DNA of 64,000 nucleotides from Lentzea sp. NEAU-D7 (GTDB lineage Bacteria; Actinomycetota; Actinomycetes; Mycobacteriales; Pseudonocardiaceae), in assembly GCF_026242055.1 (NCBI RefSeq), contig NZ_JAPJDL010000002.1:620001-684000 (forward strand), read 5' to 3'. Below are positions 1-7,055 of the stretch, piece by piece (within the stretch, counting starts at the first letter, position 1; each line of letters starts with the position of its first letter). The notes beneath the pieces are model-generated. The model saw nothing but the letters and a program-made list of their open reading frames with translations, made no database searches and was not told where the DNA came from. The position numbers and the translations under genes are program-made.

Positions 1-485
1 ATTCGCTGCAGTACTGGCTGCACTCGCTGCTGAACCCGGACCGCATCGGCGACATGTCGCTGTCGACCAACCAGTCGATCCGGGGCGTTCTGCGCGGCTT
101 CGGCTTCGCCCCCGGCGTCGAGACGCTGCTGTGGGCGGTGCTCGCCGCAGCAGTCGTCGCGATCGCGGTGCTCGTGGCCCGGCGGACCCGCGACGATCTC
201 GTCGCCCTGTTCGTCATCGCGGGTGCCGGGCTGCTGGCGTCACCGGTCTCCTGGCTGCACCACTGGGTGTGGTGCGTGCCGGTGCTGGTGTTCCTCGCCC
301 TGCGCGGCAACGCCTGGCCCGCGTTCGCCGCCGTGTTCCTGGTGTTCGTGACCCGGCTGCACGGATTCGACACCTACGTGTGGCTGACGGTCATCGCGTT
401 GGTAGTGCTGGCTTTCAGGCCGGTGGAACGCCGGCACGGGCAGGGAGTGCGCGTCAGAGCTCCATCTCCTCGTGCCAGTCCGTGA
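1..485 (+). CDS. GT87 (DUF2029) mannosyltransferase, C-terminal part
   Basis: Open from the left edge (frame begins at base 3), so the start is outside the window; about 160 residues are visible. The stretch reading NPDRIGDMSLSTNQSIRG near the edge and SPVSWLHHWVW in the middle are hallmarks of the GT87 family of polyprenyl-phosphate-mannose dependent alpha-mannosyltransferases, which build phosphatidylinositol mannosides and lipoglycans on the outer membrane face. Four hydrophobic segments fit the C-terminal half of a polytopic membrane enzyme. Its last 32 bases overlap the 3' end of the convergent MRF-like gene. The acceptor substrate cannot be told from this fragment. Confidence 0.8.
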   Translation, partial: SLQYWLHSLLNPDRIGDMSLSTNQSIRGVLRGFGFAPGVETLLWAVLAAAVVAIAVLVARRTRDDLVALFVIAGAGLLASPVSWLHHWVWCVPVLVFLALRGNAWPAFAAVFLVFVTRLHGFDTYVWLTVIALVVLAFRPVERRHGQGVRVRAPSPRASP

Positions 486-1467
486 ACGGGTCCGCGAAGT
501 CGAGTTCGCTGACGAGCGCGAGCTCCTCGTCGGTGACCAGGGCCGACCGCAGCGCCGCGGTGATCTCGGCGGTGTCGGCGAACCTGGTGATCACGACGAG
601 CTCCTGGTCGCGCTCGCCCTCCCACGGCCCCAGGTTGCCCACGCGCAACCCGCCGCCCGCGGACTCCAGCCACAGCGCCGCGTCGGGCTGGCTCGCCACC
701 CACACCCGGCCGCGCACGCGCACCACGCCGTCGAGCAGCACGTCGATGCAGTCGTGCAACCGCATGGGGTGGAACGGGCGGTGGTCGGTGAAGTGGACGA
801 CGGACACGCCGTGCGCGGGCTCCAGCGACGGCCGTCCGAACAGCAGCGAGCCGAACCCGTCGTCGATCTCGCCCCGGCGCGCGCCGGCGGGGATCGCCGC
901 CAGCAGGTCGACGACGTCGAGCCCGTCCAGCTGACGGCGTGGCGCGCCGGGCGTGAGCCGGTCCAGCACGGCGGTGAGCACCGGGTCGCCCGGCCCGGTC
1001 AGCACCAGTGCGTCCGCGAACTCCGCCTGCCCCACCACGACCTGCGCGACGGTCCGCTCGTCGCCCTCGGCCGCGCGCATGCCGCGGTCGGCGAGCGAGT
1101 CGGTGCCGGTCGCGTCGTCGAGCCAGGTGGTGGTGTCGATCACTGTCACCACGGCCTCGACCTCCACCTCGGTCCCGCTCAGCGCGAAGCAGACGGCCTC
1201 CGGTTCGAGCATCGGGTCGAGCTGCACGATCACCCGGCCGTCCAGGCCTTCGAGCAGGGGGACGAGATCCAGTCGCAACGTGCACGAGACGCACCCGTGC
1301 GCGAGCTCCAGCACCGTGAGCCGGCCGTCGGCCCAGCGCCGCACCACCCCGTCGGCCAGGCTGCTCAGGTCGTGCCTGACCAGCGACGATTCCGGTGATG
1401 CGCGCCAGAGCTCGTCGGCCACGTCGTGGTGGGTGAACCCGGCTACCAATACGACCCGTGCTGCCAT
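454..1467 (-). CDS. MRF-like CobW/COG0523 family protein (ribosome hibernation recruitment factor)
   Basis: 337 residues. It resembles COG0523 GTPases but has no Walker A GxxGxGKT; the N-terminus reads VVLVAGFTHHD instead, as in the mycobacterial protein MRF, which recruits the hibernation factor Mpy to ribosomes during zinc starvation. A metal-binding GCVSC motif lies at residues 58-62 and a C-terminal CobW_C-like part contains PFHPMRLHD. ATG at 1467 is preferred; a TTG at 1488 is in frame but lies inside a palindrome. That palindrome is a good Zur-box candidate, and COG0523/MRF genes are classically Zur-repressed. No alternative (C-minus) ribosomal protein genes accompany it here. The family call is firm; the MRF role is inference from the lost Walker motif and the palindrome. 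Confidence 0.72.
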   Translation of the reverse strand: MAARVVLVAGFTHHDVADELWRASPESSLVRHDLSSLADGVVRRWADGRLTVLELAHGCVSCTLRLDLVPLLEGLDGRVIVQLDPMLEPEAVCFALSGTEVEVEAVVTVIDTTTWLDDATGTDSLADRGMRAAEGDERTVAQVVVGQAEFADALVLTGPGDPVLTAVLDRLTPGAPRRQLDGLDVVDLLAAIPAGARRGEIDDGFGSLLFGRPSLEPAHGVSVVHFTDHRPFHPMRLHDCIDVLLDGVVRVRGRVWVASQPDAALWLESAGGGLRVGNLGPWEGERDQELVVITRFADTAEITAALRSALVTDEELALVSELDFADPFTDWHEEMEL

Positions 1468-1480
1468 GCCCCGCACTCTA

Positions 1481-1500
1481 CATGACAACGATTATCGTTT
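1481..1500. promoter_or_regulatory. Putative Zur box
   Basis: AACGATTATCGTT (1487-1499) is a perfect 13-base palindrome with an odd centre, embedded in TGACAACGATTATCGTTT. This resembles actinobacterial Zur sites, which are AT-rich inverted repeats around a central AT step. It sits 14-33 bases upstream of the ATG of the MRF-like gene, where a repressor would block initiation. Assignment is by family knowledge plus the palindrome; binding is untested. Confidence 0.55.
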
Positions 1501-1540
1501 CTGAACGGACGGGGTGGCGCGGGCGTGACATGATCGAACG

Positions 1541-2158
1541 ATGCAGGTCGAGTTCTGGGCTGACGTCATCTGTCCGTGGTGCTACATAGGCAAGGCGCGC
1601 TTCGAGAAGGCGCTGGCCGGGTTCGAGCACCGCGCCGAGGTCACCGTGGTGCACCGCGCGTTCGAGCTGGACCCGCACAAGGAGGGCGTCGAGTCCGTGC
1701 AGGCCATGCTCGCCGCCAAGTTCGGGCCGCGCGCCGCCGAGATGGAGGACTCCGTCGCCCAGCTCGCGCGCGACGAGGGGCTCGAGTACCGGCTGGACCG
1801 CGAGGTCGGCAACACGTTCGACGTGCACCGGCTGCTGCACCTGGCGGGGGAGCGCGGTGTCCAGCCGCAGGTCCTCGACGCCGTGCTGCACGCCAACTTC
1901 GGGCAGGCGCGGTCGCTGTTCACGCCCGAGTCGCTGACCGAGATCGCGACCGAGGCCGGGCTCGACGCCGCCGATGTGAAGACCGTTCTGGAAGACCCCG
2001 CGATGTACGCCGACGAGGTGCGCGCCGACGAGCAGCGCGCTCGTGAGATCGGTGTCTCCGGCGTCCCGTTCGTGGTCGTCGCCGGACGTCTCGCGGTGGC
2101 CGGTGCCCAGCCGGCCGAACTGTTCGGGCGGGCGTTGACGCAGGCTTGGGAGGCGTGA
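1541..2158 (+). CDS. DsbA family oxidoreductase, FrnE-like
   Basis: 205 residues. The N-terminus reads MQVEFWADVICPWCYIGK, with the thioredoxin-fold CPWC active site at residues 11-14; the cis-proline loop GVSGVPF lies near residue 170. The insertion of helices between these is typical of the FrnE/2-hydroxychromene-2-carboxylate isomerase-like DsbA branch. There is no signal peptide, so it acts in the cytoplasm, probably as a disulfide oxidoreductase/isomerase in oxidative stress or polyketide metabolism (FrnE was named from a frenolicin cluster, which is not present here). The STAS gene starts one base after its stop, so they are probably co-transcribed. Confidence 0.85.
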   Translation: MQVEFWADVICPWCYIGKARFEKALAGFEHRAEVTVVHRAFELDPHKEGVESVQAMLAAKFGPRAAEMEDSVAQLARDEGLEYRLDREVGNTFDVHRLLHLAGERGVQPQVLDAVLHANFGQARSLFTPESLTEIATEAGLDAADVKTVLEDPAMYADEVRADEQRAREIGVSGVPFVVVAGRLAVAGAQPAELFGRALTQAWEA

Positions 2159-2159
2159 G

Positions 2160-2504
2160 GTGGAAGAGACGCCGTTGAAGGTCGAGTCCGAGAACCTCCC
2201 CGGCGCGGTGGTGCTGCGCGCCGAGGGCGAGGTCGACTCCTACTCCGCGGAACTGTTGCGGGACAAGCTCTCCGAGGCGTTCGGCGCGGGAGTGCCCGTC
2301 GTGCTGGACCTCAGCGCGGTCGAGTTCTTCGCGTCCGCAGGCCTCTCGGTGCTCGTGGAGTACCACCTGCGCGGCGAGGACCGAGGCGTCCCGTTGCGCC
2401 TGGTGTCGCCGCGGGGCAGCGTGCTGCGCGCATTGCGGGCCACCACGCTGAACGAGACCCTCGACCTGTACCTCGACGTGGACGCGGCGCTGCGTGCCGG
2501 CTGA
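2160..2504 (+). CDS. STAS-domain anti-sigma factor antagonist
   Basis: 114 residues with a GTG start one base after the upstream stop, served by GGGAGG at 2148-2153. A single STAS domain covers the protein; the conserved loop reads [10 protein letters not shown] near residue 60, where the serine is the usual phosphorylation site of SpoIIAA/RsbV-type antagonists. Such proteins bind anti-sigma kinases when unphosphorylated and are reset by SpoIIE-type phosphatases. No anti-sigma kinase is encoded in the window; the SpoIIE phosphatase at 7052-8512 is a possible but unproven partner. Its 3' end overlaps the DUF1345 gene by 11 bases. Confidence 0.85.
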   Translation: MEETPLKVESENLPGAVVLRAEGEVDSYSAELLRDKLSEAFGAGVPVVLDLSAVEFFASAGLSVLVEYHLRGEDRGVPLRLVSPRGSVLRALRATTLNETLDLYLDVDAALRAG

Positions 2505-3162
2505 CCTGCCGGCCCGTCCGGTACCGGACGGCTTCGTGCTGGACCGCACCAAGGTCGTGGTGGCGATCGCGGCGGGCCTCGTCTGCGGCGTCGCCGTCAC
2601 CCTGGCCGGCCAGGGCGAGTTCGGCCTGCTGGTCGGCTGGGACGTCGCGACCCTGGTGTACCTCGTGCGGGCGTGGCTGGTGATCTGGCCGATGGACGCC
2701 GAGAAGACCGCCCAGCACGCCGTCCGCAACGACCCCACCCGGCGCGTGGCCGAGGTCGTGCTGATCGTGGCGGCGTTGGCGAGCCTGGTGTCCGTGGGTT
2801 TCGTACTGGCCCGTGCGGCACACACGACCGGCGCGTCCGAACTGCTGCGCGTTGGGCTGGGCGTGGTGTCCGTGCTGCTGTCGTGGACTGTGGTGCACAC
2901 GATCTTCACGCTGCGCTACGCCCGTCTCTACTACTACGGCGCCGACGGCGGCATCGACTTCAACCAGCCCGAGCCGCCGGACTACGGCGACTTCGCCTAC
3001 GTCGCGTTCAGCATCGGCATGACGTTCCAGGTGTCCGACACGAGCCTGTCCGGCCGCGAAATGCGCCGCACGGCGCTGAAGCACGCCCTGCTGTCGTACC
3101 TGTTCGGTACCGGTGTGCTGGCCACGACGATCAACCTGGTCGCGAGCATCAGCAGCCAGTGA
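2494..3162 (+). CDS. DUF1345 membrane protein
   Basis: 222 residues, GTG start inside the end of the STAS gene. About five hydrophobic helices are visible, and the conserved DUF1345 stretch reads [10 protein letters not shown] followed by [17 protein letters not shown]. The family occurs widely in bacteria as an inner-membrane protein of unknown function. Nothing here suggests a substrate. Tight coupling to the DsbA-like and STAS genes argues for one transcript. It is convergent with the XRE gene with no intergenic space. Confidence 0.8.
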   Translation: MPADLPARPVPDGFVLDRTKVVVAIAAGLVCGVAVTLAGQGEFGLLVGWDVATLVYLVRAWLVIWPMDAEKTAQHAVRNDPTRRVAEVVLIVAALASLVSVGFVLARAAHTTGASELLRVGLGVVSVLLSWTVVHTIFTLRYARLYYYGADGGIDFNQPEPPDYGDFAYVAFSIGMTFQVSDTSLSGREMRRTALKHALLSYLFGTGVLATTINLVASISSQ

Positions 3163-3603
3163 TCACGCCGGGTGCTCCGCGATGAGCACCAGCGCGTCGA
3201 GCACCCGCCACCAGTCGTGCTCGCTCGCCTCGTGCCCGAGCGCCTCCGTGAGCAGGACGCACGCGCTGATCAGCCGCGCCGCCACGTCCTGCGAATCCTG
3301 CCCCGACCTCTCGGCGAGAGCGGCGGCGGTCGCCCGGAAACGCTTGCTCCTGCTCAACTTCACCACGCTCTGGGGCGTCGGCCCGGTCGTCACCGGCGGG
3401 CCTGACGAGAACTCGATCGACAGCTCGGTGCCGAGCGCGGAGGCGAGCCTGCCCAACGCGTTCGTGGTCGGGTTCCCCCTGCCGTTCTCCAGGTTCGCGA
3501 TGTAGGGCACGGACAGCCCGGCGTCGGCGGCGACCGAGGCGACGGTGCGGCCCGACGCCTGCCGCAGCGCGCGCAGTCTCGCCCCGATGGGCTCGTTCGG
3601 CAC
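3163..3603 (-). CDS. XRE-family transcriptional regulator
   Basis: 146 residues from GTG 3603, chosen because AGGAG lies 5 bases upstream; an in-frame GTG at 3609 would place the ribosome site right against the start. A Cro/C1-type helix-turn-helix covers about residues 8-60 (RLRALRQASGRTVASVAADAG then SVPYIANLENGRG). The C-terminal 80 residues are helical with no recognised ligand domain. It is divergent from an MFS exporter across a 66-base region with two 11-base inverted arms, the usual arrangement for a local repressor that controls itself and an efflux pump. The ligand is unknown. Confidence 0.82.
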   Translation of the reverse strand: MPNEPIGARLRALRQASGRTVASVAADAGLSVPYIANLENGRGNPTTNALGRLASALGTELSIEFSSGPPVTTGPTPQSVVKLSRSKRFRATAAALAERSGQDSQDVAARLISACVLLTEALGHEASEHDWWRVLDALVLIAEHPA

Positions 3604-3614
3604 GGCCACTCCTA

Positions 3615-3655
3615 TCTTGACAGAACACTTCTAGGGCAGTTCTATTCTGTCAAGA
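3615..3655. promoter_or_regulatory. Inverted-repeat operator between XRE and MFS genes
   Basis: TCTTGACAGAA at 3615-3625 is repeated as its exact reverse complement TTCTGTCAAGA at 3645-3655. The centres are 30 bases apart, close to three helical turns. Each arm contains a consensus TTGACA -35 hexamer for the promoter reading across the gap, so the symmetry combines two divergent promoters with a likely pair of binding sites for the XRE protein. Confidence 0.55.
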
Positions 3656-3675
3656 ATACTACCTGGGGGTGGGCG

Positions 3676-4872
3676 GTGCTCGAAGCGCTGAAGGTGCGCG
3701 ATTTCCGGCTGCTGTGGACCGGACGAACGGTGAGCCTGCTCGGCTCGTGGCTGCTGGTGATCGCGATCCCGGCCCACGTCCACGCACTGACCGGATCCCT
3801 GCTCGCGACCGGGCTCACGCTGGTCGCCGAGTACCTGCCACCGCTGCTGCTCGGCCCGTTCGCGGGCGTGGTGGCCGACCGATGGGACCGCAGGCGGGTG
3901 ATGATCACCGCGGACCTGTTCCGCGCCGCCGCGGTCGCGCTGATGTTGTGCGCGACAGCCGGACACTCGCTCTGGCTGCTCTACGCCGCGCTGATCGCCG
4001 AGAGCACCGGCGCCGTGCTGTTCCGCCCGGCCGCACAGGCGCACATCCCCGCCGTCGTCGGCACCGGCAGCGGCCTGAGCAGCGCGAACTCTCTGAACGC
4101 CGCCGTCGACGGCACGGTCCGCCTGGTCGCGCCACCACTGGGCGCGGTGGTCCTGACCTTCGCCGGCTTCCCCGCGCTCATCTGGATCGACGTCGCGAGC
4201 TACCTCGTCTCGGCGGCCGTGATCGCGATGACCGGGCGCACCGCGGCGCAGGCGGTGGGGAAGCGGGCGCCGGCCGACCTCGCCGGTGGCTGGCAGGCGG
4301 TGCGCCGCTTGCCGATCGCGATGGCGCTGTTGCCGCTGACAGCGGTGTTCCTCGCGGCGAACGCCTCGCTCAGCGCGTTGCTCGTGCCGTTCGGCATCCG
4401 GCAACTCGGTGGCAGCGAACAGATCGGGCTCGTGGTGTCCGCGCTCGGCATCGGGTTCCTGCTCGGCGCGGTGGCGATCCGCGGGCTGGTCGACCGGGTG
4501 CGGCCGAGTTTTCTGCTCGCGGCGACCCAGCTGGCGACCGCCGCGGCGTTCTTCGTGCTCTTCAGCTCGACCTCGCTGGTCGTCGCGGTGCCCGCCGGTG
4601 TGGCGATCGGCATGTTCGGCTCGATGACGCTGGTGACACCGCAAACGGCGTTGCAGAGGGCTGTCCCGAACGAGGTTCTCGGCCGGATCAGCGCGGTGTT
4701 CCTGACGGCGGAGGCGCTGGCGACGTTGATCGGCGCGCTGGCGGGACCGCTGCTCGCGCAGGCGGTGTCGCTGTCGGCCGCCGTGGTGGTCGCCTGCGTG
4801 GTCACCGCGGGCGGCGCGCTGGCGGGACTCGCGCTGATGCCCCGCGCGGCTCAGGCAGAATGCGTGGGGTGA
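3676..4872 (+). CDS. MFS transporter (drug-efflux type)
   Basis: 398 residues, GTG start behind GGGGGTGGG. Twelve hydrophobic segments and the MFS signature GVVADRWDRRRV between helices 2 and 3 place it in the MFS_3/enterobactin-exporter-like subgroup. It should export a small hydrophobic compound across the cytoplasmic membrane by proton antiport. Divergent from the XRE regulator, with a shared operator. The Smr-domain gene begins in its last codons. Confidence 0.82.
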   Translation: MLEALKVRDFRLLWTGRTVSLLGSWLLVIAIPAHVHALTGSLLATGLTLVAEYLPPLLLGPFAGVVADRWDRRRVMITADLFRAAAVALMLCATAGHSLWLLYAALIAESTGAVLFRPAAQAHIPAVVGTGSGLSSANSLNAAVDGTVRLVAPPLGAVVLTFAGFPALIWIDVASYLVSAAVIAMTGRTAAQAVGKRAPADLAGGWQAVRRLPIAMALLPLTAVFLAANASLSALLVPFGIRQLGGSEQIGLVVSALGIGFLLGAVAIRGLVDRVRPSFLLAATQLATAAAFFVLFSSTSLVVAVPAGVAIGMFGSMTLVTPQTALQRAVPNEVLGRISAVFLTAEALATLIGALAGPLLAQAVSLSAAVVVACVVTAGGALAGLALMPRAAQAECVG

Positions 4873-5126
4873 GCCTGGAGAAGCTGACCGTCGACCTGCA
4901 CCCGATCTTCCGCAGCGACCAGGACATCGCCCAGGCCGTCCGCACCGCGCTGTTCCGCGCGGCCGGGCTGAAGGTGCCGCTGGTGGAGATCATCACGGGC
5001 AAGGGGTCCGGCAAGCTCAAGGGCCGGGTGCTCGCGATGCTGAAGCAGCCGCACGTGAAGAAGCTATACCGGCGGGTGGAGGTCGCGCCCGGCAACGACG
5101 GGATGGTGCTGGTGCACCTCAGGTGA
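4860..5126 (+). CDS. Smr-domain protein
   Basis: 88 residues from ATG 4860; GTG at 4869, which overlaps the MFS stop as GTGA, is an equally possible start. The protein is essentially one small MutS-related (Smr) domain: VDLHPIF near the N-terminus matches the LDLHG-type motif, and IITGKGSGKLKGRVL matches the HGxG-type nucleic-acid loop. Smr domains can be nucleases or RNA-binding modules; this stand-alone form lacks MutS2. Role unknown. Confidence 0.75.
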   Translation: MRGVSLEKLTVDLHPIFRSDQDIAQAVRTALFRAAGLKVPLVEIITGKGSGKLKGRVLAMLKQPHVKKLYRRVEVAPGNDGMVLVHLR

Positions 5127-5129
5127 GGC

Positions 5130-5900
5130 TCAGCCCTGGCTGGTGCGCCGCATGACGCGGTCGAGCAGCTCGGCCTCCTCGCGGCTCTCCTCGTCGGACG
5201 AGGTGAGGGCGAGCAGGAAGATGATGATCACGCTGACGCCGGCCCCGCCGATGATCAGCGACGTGATCAGCTCCTGCGAGTTGCCGACGACGATCGACGC
5301 GCTGTGGTCGTGCGCCATGCTCATCGCGTACATGCCGGTGTAGTGCATGCCCGTGACGGCGACGCCCATCACCAGGGCGGCGCCGACGACGGCGACCAGG
5401 CCGCTGACCTTCCGCGTGAACCACAGCGCGACGGTCGAGGCGACGACGGCGATCACGATCGACAGCGCCACGAGGACGGGGTTGTAGCTGACGTCGGCGT
5501 TGATCACGATCGCGGACATGCCGGTGTAGTGCATCGCGGCGACGCCGAGACCGGTGACGAGCCCGCCCGCCGCGAGCGGCCAGAAGCGCGTGTCGCCGTT
5601 GATGCCGTAGCGGCGCACCAGGAACAGGCCGGCGGCGACCACCACGATGGCGACGATCATGCTCAGCAACGTGATGGGGATGTCGTAGGCGACGTTCGCG
5701 CCCATCCAGGTGCCGAGCATCGCGGTGAAGTGCATGCCCCAGATGCCGAGCCCGCCGATCGAGACCGCGGCGACGCCGATCCACCAGTTGCGCGTCGTCC
5801 TACTCGCGTGTCGTGCTCGTTCCGCGGACAGGAGACCCAGTACGGAGCCGAGGAACGCCACGGCGTAGGCGGCGAGCGGCGTGAAGGTCCCCATGTCCAT
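5130..5900 (-). CDS. MHYT-domain integral membrane sensor
   Basis: 256 residues, seven predicted membrane helices. Three copies of the MHYT signature are visible: GMHFTAM near residue 55, AMHYTGM near 123 and GMHYTGMYAM near 190. These Met/His-rich motifs at helix ends have been proposed to bind a metal such as copper and sense O2, CO or NO. Unlike many homologues there is no GGDEF/EAL output domain; only a charged cytoplasmic tail (DEESREEAELLDRVMRR) follows, so a separate partner is expected. It is transcribed alone and is convergent with the Smr gene. Confidence 0.85.
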   Translation of the reverse strand: MDMGTFTPLAAYAVAFLGSVLGLLSAERARHASRTTRNWWIGVAAVSIGGLGIWGMHFTAMLGTWMGANVAYDIPITLLSMIVAIVVVAAGLFLVRRYGINGDTRFWPLAAGGLVTGLGVAAMHYTGMSAIVINADVSYNPVLVALSIVIAVVASTVALWFTRKVSGLVAVVGAALVMGVAVTGMHYTGMYAMSMAHDHSASIVVGNSQELITSLIIGGAGVSVIIIFLLALTSSDEESREEAELLDRVMRRTSQG

Positions 5901-6029
5901 GCGCGAGATGAAAACATTTCAAATCTATGGACACAAGGCTGTTGTGGACAATGAAATCCACTAACACGAAGGGCGATCAGCCGAGTACGCGCCGTGCACC
6001 AAATCCGTCCACAAAGGACTACTGTGCGT

Positions 6030-7055
6030 CTACGCGGACAGCGATGTGGCTTGCTGGGTGAGCATTCGCCGTGCGCGCGGGAAGTCGCGCAGCTGTGCGG
6101 CGAACAGTTCCAGCGCGGGTTCCAGCACCTGCGCCGGCACCCCGCGGGCGTTGAGCACGGCGCCGGTCCACGAGAGGAAGTCGTGGAACAACGCGTCGTC
6201 GTCGACGTAGAGCGCGGTCGCGAGGTAGTCGACGATGTGCGCCAGGTCCTCGGCCGTGTGCTGCCGCTGTTCGTCGCTGTAGGACCGCATGGCGGGCACG
6301 CGTTCCTCGAGCCCGCGGTACACCGACCGCACCAGGTCGCGGGCGCTGCGGGACACCAGCGTGTACTCCTGGTCCGCCAGGTGCGGCAGGTCGTCGACGG
6401 GCTGGTGGGGCGTGCCCGGCGCCGTCAGCGTCCGGGACAGCAGCATGTCCGCCGCGGACCGGGCGTCGGCGGCCCAGGCGTTCGCGCCGAACTTCCGGGC
6501 GTACGCACCGTCCGCGCCGAACGCCGCGCCGCCCACCATCACCGGTACGCCGGTCGCCTGGCACGCCGTCATCGTGGAGTGCGCCACCGGCAGCCGGGTG
6601 GCGATCGAGCTCGACAGCGCGACCACGTCCGGGCCCGTGCGGTGCAGGTAGGTGATGAGGTGCGGCGTGGGCACCTGCGCACCCAGGTAGTCGATGGCGA
6701 AACCGCGCAACGACAGGACCTCCGCGAGCAACCGCGCGGGCAGCGCGTGCCACTCGCCGTCCACGCACGCCACCAGCACGCGCCCGTGTTCCGGCTGCCG
6801 CCGGGGGCGGGTGATCGACAGCGCGGTGACCGCGCGGTCGTTGATGGCGGTGATCGCGTGCTCCTGCGCCACGCTGATCCGGTTCGCGGCCCACTCCCGG
6901 CCGACCCGGTGCTGCACCGCGCCGATCACGTCGAGCAGCACCGTCTCGGCGCCGAGCTCGCCGGCGGCGTCGAGCACCACGTCGGTGGCGCGGTGCTCGT
7001 CGCCGGCGAACGCGGCCTCCCAGAGGGAGTCGACCGTGGTCGTCACCGTGCTCAC
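6030..7055 (-). CDS. B12-binding protein with CarH-type Wx9EH photoreceptor motif
   Basis: 341 residues from GTG 7055, which overlaps the phosphatase stop as GTGA and has AGGAGG six bases upstream. Residues 1-85 form the helical bundle and 90-200 the Rossmann-like half of a methionine-synthase-type cobalamin-binding unit. W55-x9-E65-H66 (WAANRISVAQEH) matches the Wx9EH signature that caps adenosylcobalamin in CarH/LitR light sensors. The lower-ligand motif reads EWHALP at 101-106, with H103 the expected cobalt ligand, as in the ExH form of CarH. There is no DNA-binding domain. Instead a C-terminal helical domain of about 130 residues (from about 210) is present, probably an output module. Translational coupling to a SpoIIE phosphatase suggests the light or B12 state is passed to that enzyme; this is inference. 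Confidence 0.75.
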   Translation of the reverse strand: MSTVTTTVDSLWEAAFAGDEHRATDVVLDAAGELGAETVLLDVIGAVQHRVGREWAANRISVAQEHAITAINDRAVTALSITRPRRQPEHGRVLVACVDGEWHALPARLLAEVLSLRGFAIDYLGAQVPTPHLITYLHRTGPDVVALSSSIATRLPVAHSTMTACQATGVPVMVGGAAFGADGAYARKFGANAWAADARSAADMLLSRTLTAPGTPHQPVDDLPHLADQEYTLVSRSARDLVRSVYRGLEERVPAMRSYSDEQRQHTAEDLAHIVDYLATALYVDDDALFHDFLSWTGAVLNARGVPAQVLEPALELFAAQLRDFPRARRMLTQQATSLSA

